Shown here: positions 1 through 8,976 of the stretch, one piece after another
Layout of the letters: every line of letters begins with the position of its first letter
Numbering within the stretch: the stretch's first letter is position 1
Program-made: the position numbers and the translations under genes
From: Maribacter ulvicola
Lineage (GTDB): Bacteria > Bacteroidota > Bacteroidia > Flavobacteriales > Flavobacteriaceae
Reading direction: 5' to 3'
DNA: 64,000 bases
Assembly (NCBI RefSeq): GCF_900155985.1
Contig: NZ_FTMA01000010.1
Span: 1-64,000, forward strand
The notes under the pieces: generated by a model
Told to the model about the DNA's origin: nothing
Database searches by the model: none
Seen by the model: the letters and a program-made list of their open reading frames with translations, nothing else

Positions 1-152
1 ATTTCGGACGTATTTTTAATAAGGTTGACATCTTCATTGCACCCACCGTCCAAATATTCAAAAGCAAATTTTGGTATTTTCTTTTTCGCTTTATTTCGTA
101 AATCGGTAACAGACGGGTAGCTATTATTAATGGCAAGTTTAGCTTTGCTCAT
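1..152 (-). CDS. FMN-dependent alpha-hydroxy acid dehydrogenase, N-terminal fragment (cut by window edge)
   Basis: Translating the minus strand from an ATG at 152 gives 50 residues, open to the window edge, starting MSKAKLAINNSYPSVTDLR and continuing through KFAFEYLDGG. The pattern 'Y-P-S-V-x-D-L-R ... A-F-E-Y-L-D-G-G' is the typical start of the lactate/glycolate/mandelate oxidase (LldD-like) family, TIM-barrel enzymes that oxidise 2-hydroxy acids with FMN. Catalytic residues lie outside the window, so substrate cannot be judged. The gene follows the region A operon but is separated from it by a strong terminator, so it probably has its own promoter between 153 and 262. A link to the upstream pathway is an inference from position only. 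Confidence 0.75.
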   Translation of the reverse strand, partial: MSKAKLAINNSYPSVTDLRNKAKKKIPKFAFEYLDGGCNEDVNLIKNTSE

Positions 153-380
153 AATTCAAATATTTTGTTCATTAATCGCCATTTTTCTCCTGGTAAAATA
201 CTATGATAACATTAAAAACATCGACATTTAATATCAGTATATTTACTTAAAAATGGTTCTCGAAAAAAAGACCTCTAACTAAAGAAGTCTTTTTATAAGT
301 AATAACATAAGGTTAGTGAAAAATACAATCTCAAAATCAGCTTATATAGGTGATTTAATTTAGTAGTACTTACAAGGTAT
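153..380. other. intergenic region with operon terminator
   Basis: No gene is seen. The stretch contains the hairpin at 265-294 that ends the region A operon; the remainder is A/T-rich and must hold the promoter of the hydroxy-acid dehydrogenase gene that starts at 152. I could not fix a Bacteroidota-type promoter (TTG / TAnnTTTG) here. Confidence 0.5.
263..295 (-). terminator. rho-independent terminator of the region A operon
   Basis: An 11-bp stem (265-275 with 284-294, one G-U wobble) closes an 8-nt loop and carries A-runs and T-runs on both sides. In the minus-strand transcript the stem is followed by a run of seven U. It lies 86 nt after the MFS stop codon and should also work in the other direction. 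Confidence 0.8.
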
Positions 381-1979
381 TTATTTTAGGACAATAGGTT
401 TATACCCGCCTTTTGTTCTAAAGTAGATTACTAAAATCAAATAACACACTAGCATAATTACCGGGAATATAATGACTTTTGCCAAGGCTCTTTGTGTTCC
501 TTTGTTTTTTAAATCTTCAACTAGTGCGTTTACCTCTTCAGAATTCTCCAAAACTTCAAAAGCATCATTAATTTTATTGGTATCCAGTGTTTGAAAATCT
601 ATAATAGAATAGATTTTTTCGTCTTTCAACGGCAATTCTATTTTTCCGTTATACAAATAACTCTGCGGAACCATCTGCACCAATTCATGAGAATCCTTTA
701 TTTGTTCTATTTGAGCATTTGATTGGAACGCCCCAATAATTGGTGCACCCAACATACCAACGGTTAGCATACCAATACCACTTACCGCGTTTAAGGTAAG
801 TGCTCCCCCTTTTGGGGTCTGTTCCGCAACCAAGCCCAAAGTAGTCGGCCAGAAAAAGGTTTTACCTAATCCATACAATGTTGCAGCCGCAAAAATGAAC
901 CACCCCGTAGATATGGATAGAAAATACAAGCCACCAATGGCCAGTACACAACTAACAATCAATAAAACCAAAGGTGATATTTTACTTAAAATTGAACCTG
1001 CAGATAGCCGTAATACAAGCATAATAGCCGAAGTGTATATTAGTACCCAACCCGCATCAAATCCTTTACTACGCGAAATGTCGTGCATGATGGACTGAAT
1101 CCAAGAATCTGTTCCCAGTTCAGTCGTAGCCAAAGGCATTATTATAAAACATAAAAATAATAATATAGGCCGTCCCAAAGTTTTTACATACCATCCAAAA
1201 GATGAGACCATTATTACTCCTATTCCAATAAATGCATATTTCATTACATGGTCTTCTGGTCCCGGATCAAAAAAATCATTCAACTGCAACACAACCAAAA
1301 AAGACACTAAAGAAGCTCCCCCAACACCAAATTCCTGCAACATTTCCTTATAGCTAACGCCTGCGGCCACACGTTCGTTAGGAGGAAATTTTTGCCTAAT
1401 AAGCAATGCATAATACATAAATGCCGGAACCACTGTAATTGCAATTTTTATCCACCATTCAACATTACCCATAGCAATTACAATAATACCCGCAAATACC
1501 AATCCTGCCGGCCATGCGGCATGCAATATATTTAGCCACTTGGTCTTGTTTTTGTTGTACATTGTAGCTACTACCGGATTTATAAAGGCTTCAACAGTTC
1601 CATTTCCAAGAGCAAAAACCAAACTACCCCAATACAGAAGGTTGTAAGCCATATCAAGATCCCCAAGTTGTAAGTATTGGTATGCAAAATAGCCCAAAAC
1701 ACCCCAAGTCAAATGTCCTATAAAAGCAAATATCATTGCCACCTTATAACCAATCTTATCTATTAATAGACTAAAAAATATTATGGCTACAAAAAATGGC
1801 CAGATACCAATACCCATTAATTTTCCTGCTTGTGCAGGGTTAAGACCAAAGGCCTCGCTCCAAGTATCTACAAGAAATACCCGGGTAATAAAACCAACGG
1901 CCGTGGTTAATAATGCCATAAAACAGCCTAAAAAAAGTATTCTTTTTCTTGACTTATCATCATTGGGGAAATGCTTCAT
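381..1979 (-). CDS. MFS transporter
   Basis: A 532-residue polytopic membrane protein of the major facilitator superfamily. About 12 hydrophobic segments are visible, beginning with one near residues 15-35; the family-like signature DKIGYK follows the second or third segment. It should move a small solute across the inner membrane, probably a sugar or sugar acid by symport. Unusual feature: between the last two membrane segments there is a hydrophilic, acidic stretch (about residues 420-500) absent from ordinary 400-450-residue sugar transporters. It is the last gene of the region A operon, 56 nt after the PEP-hydrolase-family gene, so it plausibly imports the compound made by the upstream periplasmic enzymes. 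Substrate unknown. Confidence 0.8.
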   Translation of the reverse strand: MKHFPNDDKSRKRILFLGCFMALLTTAVGFITRVFLVDTWSEAFGLNPAQAGKLMGIGIWPFFVAIIFFSLLIDKIGYKVAMIFAFIGHLTWGVLGYFAYQYLQLGDLDMAYNLLYWGSLVFALGNGTVEAFINPVVATMYNKNKTKWLNILHAAWPAGLVFAGIIVIAMGNVEWWIKIAITVVPAFMYYALLIRQKFPPNERVAAGVSYKEMLQEFGVGGASLVSFLVVLQLNDFFDPGPEDHVMKYAFIGIGVIMVSSFGWYVKTLGRPILLFLCFIIMPLATTELGTDSWIQSIMHDISRSKGFDAGWVLIYTSAIMLVLRLSAGSILSKISPLVLLIVSCVLAIGGLYFLSISTGWFIFAAATLYGLGKTFFWPTTLGLVAEQTPKGGALTLNAVSGIGMLTVGMLGAPIIGAFQSNAQIEQIKDSHELVQMVPQSYLYNGKIELPLKDEKIYSIIDFQTLDTNKINDAFEVLENSEEVNALVEDLKNKGTQRALAKVIIFPVIMLVCYLILVIYFRTKGGYKPIVLK

Positions 1980-2035
1980 TATATTATTTATTTTTTAAAT
2001 TAATCTCTAAAGTGTCTTTAAGAGTATTGTATGGG

Positions 2036-2893
2036 CTATAGTTCTAAAGACTTAAATTTCTTTGTTAACTCGGTCAATGACGATTCGACTGCCATTCGTT
2101 CTAATGATGAAGCCCCAACAAAGCCATGGACATCAGTTTTTTCTAAAATCACCTTAACATCCTCAGGGGTATTGATTGGTCCGCCATGGGCTAAGAAAAT
2201 AATATCTTTATTGACCGTTTTACCGGCATCAATTATTTCTTGAGTTCTTTTTATAGCAAAATCCATATCTACAGTGGCACCAACAACGCCAATGGACCCG
2301 CCAACAGTGGTACCCACATGCGCTATAATTGCATCTGCCCCAACTTTTGCCATTTGAACAGCCTCTTCAGGCGTAGCCACATATACACATGAAAAAAGAT
2401 CCATTTTAGAGGCTAAACGTACCATTTCCACTTCTTTATGAAATCCCATTCCGGTCTCTTCAAGAATATCTCTAAAGCTGCCGTCAACAATAGAGTGCGT
2501 TGGAAAATTGTTTATGCCAGAAAACCCCATATCTTTTACTTTTTGTAAAAAATGCCACATTCTTCTACGAGGGTCAGACCCATGAACACCACAGAATACC
2601 GGAATCTCCTCAACTACAGGTAATACTTCAAATTCTCCAATTTCCATAGCTACCGCATTTGCATCACCGTATGCCATTAACCCAGCTGTTGATCCATGCC
2701 CGGCCATTCTAAAACGACCAGAATTGTAGACAATTAAAAAATCGGCTCCACCTTTTTCTATAAATTTTGCACTTATTCCGGTTCCAGCTCCTGCTCCAAT
2801 AATTGCTTTTTTCTGCAACAAGGTTTTTTGTAATCGCTCTCTAATTTCTTCACGTGTATATGGGTTTCCTTTTCCCGTCCATTTATTTGGCAT
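2036..2893 (-). CDS. phosphoenolpyruvate hydrolase-family TIM-barrel protein
   Basis: A 285-residue soluble protein matching the PEP-hydrolase/PEP-mutase-like TIM-barrel family found beside, or fused to, Tm-1-like domains in plants and fungi. Visible hallmarks are GAGAGTGISAKF near residue 35, the stretch YNSGRFRMAG, the CGVHGSDP loop, INNFPT in mid-protein and FLAHGGP near the C-terminus. No signal peptide, so cytoplasmic. It sits 42 nt after the Tm-1-like gene with no terminator between them, so the pair is co-transcribed. Family members are annotated as PEP hydrolases or signal-transduction barrels, but the true reaction is not established. By fold it could cleave or form a C-C or P-C bond next to a carboxylate; this is inference. 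Confidence 0.85.
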   Translation of the reverse strand: MPNKWTGKGNPYTREEIRERLQKTLLQKKAIIGAGAGTGISAKFIEKGGADFLIVYNSGRFRMAGHGSTAGLMAYGDANAVAMEIGEFEVLPVVEEIPVFCGVHGSDPRRRMWHFLQKVKDMGFSGINNFPTHSIVDGSFRDILEETGMGFHKEVEMVRLASKMDLFSCVYVATPEEAVQMAKVGADAIIAHVGTTVGGSIGVVGATVDMDFAIKRTQEIIDAGKTVNKDIIFLAHGGPINTPEDVKVILEKTDVHGFVGASSLERMAVESSLTELTKKFKSLEL

Positions 2894-2935
2894 AAATTCT
2901 TTTTTTAATTATTTAATATTGTAAATCCTTAATTA

Positions 2936-4153
2936 TTATATTATTCTTAATAAGCGCTCTACTAGTAGGACCGCAAATTTTTCATCGTTGATATGAGCAT
3001 CTACCTTCTTTATATTTACATGCTCATTAGCATGTTGCTCAATGGAATCAAACAAAGCAGCATTTACTTCTGGATTATGAAAAATATCTTTAGCACTATC
3101 TAGCTGTGATATCCCTAAGTTTGGTATTACTATTTCAACCGCTGCAGTTGAATTCTTTAATTTATCTACCAATTGTTTTCCCAAAATTTTGTTTTCATCT
3201 GCGTTGGTTCGCATCAATGTTACATCTGGCGCCCAACTATACAGCTGTCTTGAACGATACTTTTCTGGAACTGTTTCCATTTGCGCAAAATTTACCATAT
3301 CTAAACATCCTGGTGCAACTATTTGGGGTACTCCTGTCTGCGATGCTGCAGTTAGCCTATCTGGTCCAGCGCTCAAAATACCACCACACAGTTCATCGGC
3401 GAGTTCTGTTGTGGTAATGTCCAAAACAGCATCAAAAACATTTTCACGAATCAAGGCTTCCATGCTAGCACCTCCAACTCCGGTTGCGTGAAAAGCCATC
3501 ACTTCAAAACCCTTTTCTTTTAATAATTCTGTGCATTTATCTACACATTTGGTTGTATTGCCAAACATACTTATAGCAATGGTTTTTTCAGCTGATTCGG
3601 CTAGGTCCACTTTTGTTTCCGCCATCGCAGATATAGCCGCTGCCGCTTGCTTGATCAAAAGCCTACTAATGCTATTTATACCAGCAATATCAACTACCGA
3701 TGACATTAGAGTGATATCTTTTACCCCTATCTGCCTAGATAATTCCTTAGCTACTACCGTACTTAAACAAAACTTTGGAATTCCCAAAGGCACCGTCTGC
3801 ATAGCTTCTAAAACGATATAGGTACCTCCTCCTCCTCCCATGCCTATAACGGCCTTAACCTGATTTTTTGAAATTAAATCTGCTAAAATGACAGCAGCTC
3901 CTTTTCCCATTAATTCTACTGCCCGTCCACGATCATTAGCTCCTCTGATACTATCTAACGAATGGCCCGAAGCTATAGCTACAGTGTTCTGGTCAACATC
4001 AATAGGAAAATCAACCTCCGTTTCCATTATTCCCGTATTTACGGTAATTATGTGTTCTTCATGTGCTTTTAAAGAGTTTAGGAGGTAAGCAAAATCTTCT
4101 CCTTTAGTATCAAAACACCCTAACATAACAATACTTTTATGTGCAGTTTGCAT
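2936..4153 (-). CDS. Tm-1-like ATP-binding domain protein (UPF0261)
   Basis: A 405-residue cytoplasmic protein of the UPF0261/Tm-1-like family, the bacterial counterpart of the N-terminal half of the tomato Tm-1 resistance protein. The sequence opens with IVMLGCFDTKGEDFAYL, typical of the family, and has a glycine-rich loop GMGGGGGT near residue 105 that fits nucleotide or phosphate binding. Length is normal for a stand-alone member. It is followed after 42 nt by the PEP-hydrolase-like barrel, recreating as two genes what plants carry as one protein, and is preceded after 14 nt by a Dabb protein. The biochemical role of the family in bacteria is unknown; operon context suggests catabolism rather than defence. 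Confidence 0.88.
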   Translation of the reverse strand: MQTAHKSIVMLGCFDTKGEDFAYLLNSLKAHEEHIITVNTGIMETEVDFPIDVDQNTVAIASGHSLDSIRGANDRGRAVELMGKGAAVILADLISKNQVKAVIGMGGGGGTYIVLEAMQTVPLGIPKFCLSTVVAKELSRQIGVKDITLMSSVVDIAGINSISRLLIKQAAAAISAMAETKVDLAESAEKTIAISMFGNTTKCVDKCTELLKEKGFEVMAFHATGVGGASMEALIRENVFDAVLDITTTELADELCGGILSAGPDRLTAASQTGVPQIVAPGCLDMVNFAQMETVPEKYRSRQLYSWAPDVTLMRTNADENKILGKQLVDKLKNSTAAVEIVIPNLGISQLDSAKDIFHNPEVNAALFDSIEQHANEHVNIKKVDAHINDEKFAVLLVERLLRII

Positions 4154-4167
4154 ATAAGTTTAATTAA

Positions 4168-4464
4168 TTACACATTAAAATCGAAAACCACAACGCGCTC
4201 TAATTGAGGTATAACGAGTTCCTTAACCTGCTCATGTATAGGGTGCGGCAAATAGGCATCACGAGATTCCGCACTATCAAAGGTCATGATAAATCCGTGT
4301 GTAAAACCATCGTTTAAACCTTCTGCGCTTTCATAAGGACCATGTTCCATATCTAACAAACCTGGTATTTTACCCACCATCTGTTTCATAACTGTAAAAC
4401 ATTCTTCTATTTGTTTATCACTTATTCCTTCCTTAAACTTAAACATTCCAAAATGTCGGATCAT
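4168..4464 (-). CDS. Dabb-family (stress-responsive A/B barrel) protein
   Basis: A 98-residue protein with the Dabb fold pattern: start MIRHFGMFKFKEG, then a helix with MKQMVGKIPGLLDMEHGP, then THGFIMTFDSAESRDAYLPH and HPIHEQV. Members are small dimeric alpha/beta barrels; some, such as olivetolic acid cyclase, are enzymes, others have unknown roles. It is cytoplasmic and lies between the VCBS gene (29 nt) and the Tm-1-like gene (14 nt), so it is part of the same transcript. A role as a small enzyme or binding partner in the pathway is an inference. Confidence 0.85.
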   Translation of the reverse strand: MIRHFGMFKFKEGISDKQIEECFTVMKQMVGKIPGLLDMEHGPYESAEGLNDGFTHGFIMTFDSAESRDAYLPHPIHEQVKELVIPQLERVVVFDFNV

Positions 4465-4493
4465 AATTATATATTTTGTTAATGAATTATTCT

Positions 4494-5762
4494 TTATTCT
4501 TGAAGAAAAGCAAAGACACCTTTCTTATTTGCTGTTACAATATCATTTTTACCATCTCCATTTAAATCTCCAACAGAAATTTGTCTTCCTACTCCTGAGT
4601 TATCATCAATTCTATAGGGTATAAGCTCTGTAGTACCATCTAAAAATCTATGTGTTTTAAACCAATAAAGCACCGGTGGCTCTGCTGAACCTGGATCCCT
4701 ACCATTATGTGCGTAATAACATTTACCCGTAACGATATCTAAAATACCATCGTTGTCAATATCAACTTTTGCTAATGAATGCAATTGGCTAAATGACACC
4801 GCATATGGGTTATCTAAAACACTACTGGTCATCACCTTATGCTCTTTAAAACCAATTTTACCATCAGAAACAACCTGTTGAAACCATGAAAGACCATATC
4901 CATGAGCATCTATAGCTGTCACAACATCATTATCACCATCTCCATCTACATCGAAAACCAAGATCTGAGCGCCTCCTTTTTCTATTGAAAACGAATAAGG
5001 ATGATAACGCCATGTGGTTTTACCGTTCCAATCTAAAGGCTGTTCCCACCAACCACTTTTTTCAACTACATCGTTTAAGCCGTCCCCGTTGATGTCCCCA
5101 ATACCTAGCCCATGGGAGTACACTGGAAAACGAGCTTTGTCTTCTTCAGAAATAGCTAGTATATCCCAATCTTTATTTGGTTTTTTCGATGGCATTCCAA
5201 GTATTAGCCTGCCTTGGCTAAAAGCCAATAATTCTTTCTTCTTGTCTCCTATTACATTGGCTAAAACCGGTGATTCATGACAGACGTTTTTTACAGCATT
5301 CTTAAATTCCGGTTCGGTTGTAAGATTAGTCATTGAACTTAAGTTTTTACCAGGATCTTTGACCCATTTACTGTCTGTGCCCGGAAGCCCAATTTGAAGA
5401 ATGTCTACCCAACGATTTTTATCGATATGCATTGGAAACGTAAAAAAATTAGTGGAATAACCCTCTATACCAGGACCCGATATAGGGAAATATCTTACTG
5501 GTCCATAGGCATATACTTCTTTAAAATCTGGTCCCTTCCACCATAAATTCCCCGCTACGACGTCTACTTGCCCATCATTATCCATATCAGCAATTGACGC
5601 CCCTTCTGAGATATATTTTTCTAACAAAACAACCTTTTTAAATGAGACGTTTGTAGGAGGTTTATTAACGATTTGGGCTTTTATGGCGTTTACATAACAA
5701 CACGCCATCATTACCCATAAAGCTTTTATAAAACAGAAAGAGGTCAATTTAGCTGAACTCAT
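4494..5762 (-). CDS. secreted FG-GAP/VCBS repeat protein
   Basis: A 422-residue secreted protein with a signal peptide (hydrophobic to about residue 29, ending NAIKAQ). At least four calcium-binding FG-GAP/VCBS-type motifs of the form D-x-D-x-D-G are seen: DMDNDGQVDVV, DINGDGLNDVV, DVDGDGDNDVV, DIDNDGILDIV and DLNGDGKNDIV. These predict a seven-bladed-type beta-propeller. Its ATG overlaps the stop codon of the cytochrome gene by one base, implying translational coupling. Proteins of this type often accompany PVC-type cytochrome/dehydrogenase proteins in Bacteroidota and Planctomycetota; function is unknown, possibly substrate binding or assembly in the periplasm or at the cell surface. Confidence 0.8.
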   Translation of the reverse strand: MSSAKLTSFCFIKALWVMMACCYVNAIKAQIVNKPPTNVSFKKVVLLEKYISEGASIADMDNDGQVDVVAGNLWWKGPDFKEVYAYGPVRYFPISGPGIEGYSTNFFTFPMHIDKNRWVDILQIGLPGTDSKWVKDPGKNLSSMTNLTTEPEFKNAVKNVCHESPVLANVIGDKKKELLAFSQGRLILGMPSKKPNKDWDILAISEEDKARFPVYSHGLGIGDINGDGLNDVVEKSGWWEQPLDWNGKTTWRYHPYSFSIEKGGAQILVFDVDGDGDNDVVTAIDAHGYGLSWFQQVVSDGKIGFKEHKVMTSSVLDNPYAVSFSQLHSLAKVDIDNDGILDIVTGKCYYAHNGRDPGSAEPPVLYWFKTHRFLDGTTELIPYRIDDNSGVGRQISVGDLNGDGKNDIVTANKKGVFAFLQE

Positions 5763-8700
5763 TATTTCAGTGTTTTTATGAATGCCAGTAAATCTGCAAT
5801 TTGATTATCTGTATAGTTATCTATAAGACCTTTAGGCATAAAAGATCTACCGCCCAAAAACCCTTGTGATTCAATTTCACTGGCCTGTATGAATTGATTA
5901 CTGCCGCCCATAAAACCTAAAGTTGTACCACGATCATTTTGTTTCACTAAAAAACCTTCTAAACTATTACCATCTTTTTTGGTAACCCTATAAATTGCAT
6001 AGCTGCTCTCTACAGCCGCATCTGGATTTAAAATGGCGGTCAACAACGCTTCATTCTCTCTTAATGATGAGCCGTCCAAGGCCGGTGCATAATCAAATCC
6101 TTTATCACCTACACTATGGCACATAAGGCATACTTGAAATAACTGTTCTCCTTTTTGTGGATCTCCTGAACCCTTCTCTGCAATTGCCATAAACCGGTTC
6201 AGTTTATCTGTAAATTCTTTTTTCTCCTCTTCAACCCTCCTCTTGACCTCGTCAAACAATTGCTTACCAACGCTATCTTCTTTATTGGCTTGGAATACCT
6301 TTTCTGCACTAGAAATGGTAAATTCATTTGAAGTAAGTTTATTTTGAACTAGAAGCTCTTTGAGAACATGACTACCTTCTTTATTATGCGATAGCACTGA
6401 AATTACCTTCTCCTTTTCAGTATCATCTAATTTTGGTAACCAAACCACCAATCTTTCTACTGCCAAGTCTGGCTCTGCCTTAGCTATGTTCTGTATTGCT
6501 CCTGCTCTTAGATTAAGATCCAAAGTATTTATTTGAGCTATTTTTTGAAAAGCGGAAATATTCTTCTTAGGCTCTTTTGACAAGGCTCTTAGAACCAGAC
6601 TGATAGTTTCTGAAGAAGAATCATCATTAATAAATGGTAAAACTAGCTTTCTAAGAGATGAAACATTGAGCTTACCTACGGCATCTAAGCCCAAGTGTTC
6701 CTTAGTTTTATCTCCACTTTGCAGTAAACTTTTTATAGGTTCCACCAAGGCGGACGTTAACTCATTAGATTGTACTTGTGATACATTCTTCAGTGTCATT
6801 GAAACATGGTAATCTGCCTTTTTAACATCTTTAAGCTGAGGAAGAACAGCTTCTCTAACCTTTGGATTATCTAGCATGCCAGCGGCTATGATAAATGTTG
6901 GTTCATCAAAAGTTTTGTTATCCGTTTGTTTCCATAGGCTAACAAAGACGTCTTCCCTTTCTTTCTCAGGAAGTGCCTGACTGGCCCAGATCAAATTAGA
7001 GGTATCAAACTTTTGTGAATCGCTGGATGCTATAAATTTAGATAGTGCTTCAGGATATCTTTCCAGTGCTTTACGTGCCAAATACCGTTCAAAATTTCGT
7101 TCATACGCTCCTCCCATTTCATTACCAGGTAACGGAGGTTTACAAGCGTTTACCAATATGGAGATAGATGCTTGGTTAGCTTTACCAACAGCTTCTAAAG
7201 TACGTAACACTTGTGAACGGATCATGGCATTTTCATCTGCCGCAATCTTGGTCAGTATTGACGCTAATTCTTTAATTGTAATATTGAATGATTGTAAAGA
7301 CCTAATGGTTTCTCTTCTAATTTCGTCAGACGAATCAGATAAAAGTGTATTAAAGGTATTTTTATCATAATGCCCAATGCCTTCTAAAGACCATATAGCC
7401 AAAATACGGGTTATTTCATCTTGCTTTTTATCAAGAACCAATGTAGTTAACTCATCTGCCAAAGCCACAGTTTCTGATTTTGGACGATCGCTAATTTGAT
7501 GCCATGCAGCTCGTTTTGCCCATATCGTAGGTTCTTTCAAATGCGTTACCAAGTCTTTTGTCTTTACCTCATAAAAGTTAGTTACTTTTTTAAGTTTTTG
7601 TGATTTATGACGTATTCTAAAAATTCTACCATGAGATTTATCCCTGTCAGGATGCGTGGTAGGCAACTCATTATGAGATACTATTTTATTGTACCAATCT
7701 ACAATATAAAGAGCACCATCTGGTCCAAACTCCATATTCACCGGTCTAAACCAATCATCCTTAGAGGTTAAAAAATCAGGTAAATGCTCTGCAGAAACAC
7801 TACCGTCTTTATTTCGTTTTATTTTAACTGCATTTATGGCACTTGTAATAGGATTGGCCAAAAACGCAACGTCTTTCCATACCTCTGGGAAGCCTTCACC
7901 AACATCATCGGAAAATGCCAATCCTGAAATACCTGTTCCACCTACACGGAACTTATGAAGTTCTGGCATAAACGGCTGATAGGGTCTTAAACGATCATTT
8001 CCTATACCTGGATATCCTGTGCCTACTTCCATAGGCACAACAGAATAACCCAGATCATTAGCTTCTGTACCATACCACTGTCCATTTCCCCTTAACTTGA
8101 AGCCCCAAATATTTTGTAGGCCCGCCGTTACGTTTTCCATTTTCTTTGCATCTAAAGAAAAACGACCAATTTTACTATAATCCATTCGCATGGTGGCATC
8201 GCTAAAATGAGATTTCACCAGTCCTTTGTTCAATGCACCATGGCTAAAATGAACCCAATCACCTGGTCCTCTAACCAATGTGTGGGTCATAGTGTGCGTA
8301 TCGGTAAATCCAAAACCTGTTAAAAGCGGCGTACGCTTATCGGCTTTACCATCATTGTCGGTATCTTCTAAAAAAAAGAGCTCTGAACCTTGCGCTACAT
8401 AACTTCCATTTTTATAAGGAAGAATACTTTGGGGAATTGCCAAACCATCTGCCCAGACATTGCTTTTTATTTCATCATCACCATACAAGCCCGATAGCAC
8501 TAATATTTTATCTTTTCCTTTTGTCTTTCCCCTATATAAGTCTAATACTCGTTTAAAGTTTGGATTCTTTTCTTGCTCTTCTGGGTTATTCATCAGATTC
8601 AATAATTCATGCCAAGCGATGTCAGAAACCGGATCCATTGGATACATTTCTGCAGTTTGGGTCCATAATTTTCCAGCATCATCAAACGCTATATGAATAG

Positions 8701-8944
8701 GATTCACTACTCCATTTTCTTCACTAGCCACCAGTTCTACAATAAAACCCTCAGGCACTGTAAAACCGGCAAGTTCTTCTTGAGGTGATAATATTTTGGT
8801 TCTAGAAGAATGTGTCTTATGATTATAATCTATCTCTTCCTCACTATCATTGGTTGTTACCGTTGAACCTTTCTTCTCTTTACAACCTACAAAAATTAGG
8901 GCCATAGTGAGTACACCTAAATATAGTAGTCTTTTTACTTTCAT
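5762..8944 (-). CDS. PVC-type heme-binding cytochrome c / membrane-bound dehydrogenase lipoprotein
   Basis: About 1060 residues. The longest frame starts with GTG at 8968; I prefer the ATG at 8944, which begins MKVKRLLYLGVLTMALIFVG followed by the lipobox cysteine. Order of parts: N-terminal lipoprotein signal; a beta-propeller dehydrogenase-like domain (roughly 50-430, including WTQTAEMYPMDP, GALYIVDWYN, FRIRHKSQ); a long HEAT-like helical repeat region (about 470-850); and a C-terminal cytochrome c domain with the heme motif CLMCH near residue 940 and a final YTDNQIADLLAFIKTLK helix. This architecture is the membrane-bound dehydrogenase/PVC heme-binding family (TIGR02604/TIGR02603 type). 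It probably oxidises a sugar or sugar derivative outside the inner membrane and passes electrons to heme. Substrate unknown; neighbours DUF1080 and SusCD support carbohydrate. Confidence 0.88.
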   Translation of the reverse strand: MKVKRLLYLGVLTMALIFVGCKEKKGSTVTTNDSEEEIDYNHKTHSSRTKILSPQEELAGFTVPEGFIVELVASEENGVVNPIHIAFDDAGKLWTQTAEMYPMDPVSDIAWHELLNLMNNPEEQEKNPNFKRVLDLYRGKTKGKDKILVLSGLYGDDEIKSNVWADGLAIPQSILPYKNGSYVAQGSELFFLEDTDNDGKADKRTPLLTGFGFTDTHTMTHTLVRGPGDWVHFSHGALNKGLVKSHFSDATMRMDYSKIGRFSLDAKKMENVTAGLQNIWGFKLRGNGQWYGTEANDLGYSVVPMEVGTGYPGIGNDRLRPYQPFMPELHKFRVGGTGISGLAFSDDVGEGFPEVWKDVAFLANPITSAINAVKIKRNKDGSVSAEHLPDFLTSKDDWFRPVNMEFGPDGALYIVDWYNKIVSHNELPTTHPDRDKSHGRIFRIRHKSQKLKKVTNFYEVKTKDLVTHLKEPTIWAKRAAWHQISDRPKSETVALADELTTLVLDKKQDEITRILAIWSLEGIGHYDKNTFNTLLSDSSDEIRRETIRSLQSFNITIKELASILTKIAADENAMIRSQVLRTLEAVGKANQASISILVNACKPPLPGNEMGGAYERNFERYLARKALERYPEALSKFIASSDSQKFDTSNLIWASQALPEKEREDVFVSLWKQTDNKTFDEPTFIIAAGMLDNPKVREAVLPQLKDVKKADYHVSMTLKNVSQVQSNELTSALVEPIKSLLQSGDKTKEHLGLDAVGKLNVSSLRKLVLPFINDDSSSETISLVLRALSKEPKKNISAFQKIAQINTLDLNLRAGAIQNIAKAEPDLAVERLVVWLPKLDDTEKEKVISVLSHNKEGSHVLKELLVQNKLTSNEFTISSAEKVFQANKEDSVGKQLFDEVKRRVEEEKKEFTDKLNRFMAIAEKGSGDPQKGEQLFQVCLMCHSVGDKGFDYAPALDGSSLRENEALLTAILNPDAAVESSYAIYRVTKKDGNSLEGFLVKQNDRGTTLGFMGGSNQFIQASEIESQGFLGGRSFMPKGLIDNYTDNQIADLLAFIKTLK

Positions 8945-8976
8945 ATATTTGAATTTATTTAAAAACACTTTTTTAA

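Noticed and set aside
2936-4153. Tm-1-like protein as an antiviral defence gene
   Set aside because: The tomato Tm-1 role in virus inhibition is plant-specific; here it is in a catabolic-type operon with transporters and no defence genes.
8945-8968. GTG start eight codons upstream for the cytochrome dehydrogenase
   Set aside because: The internal ATG at 8944 gives a clean lipoprotein signal and A/T-rich leader; the GTG extension weakens the signal peptide.
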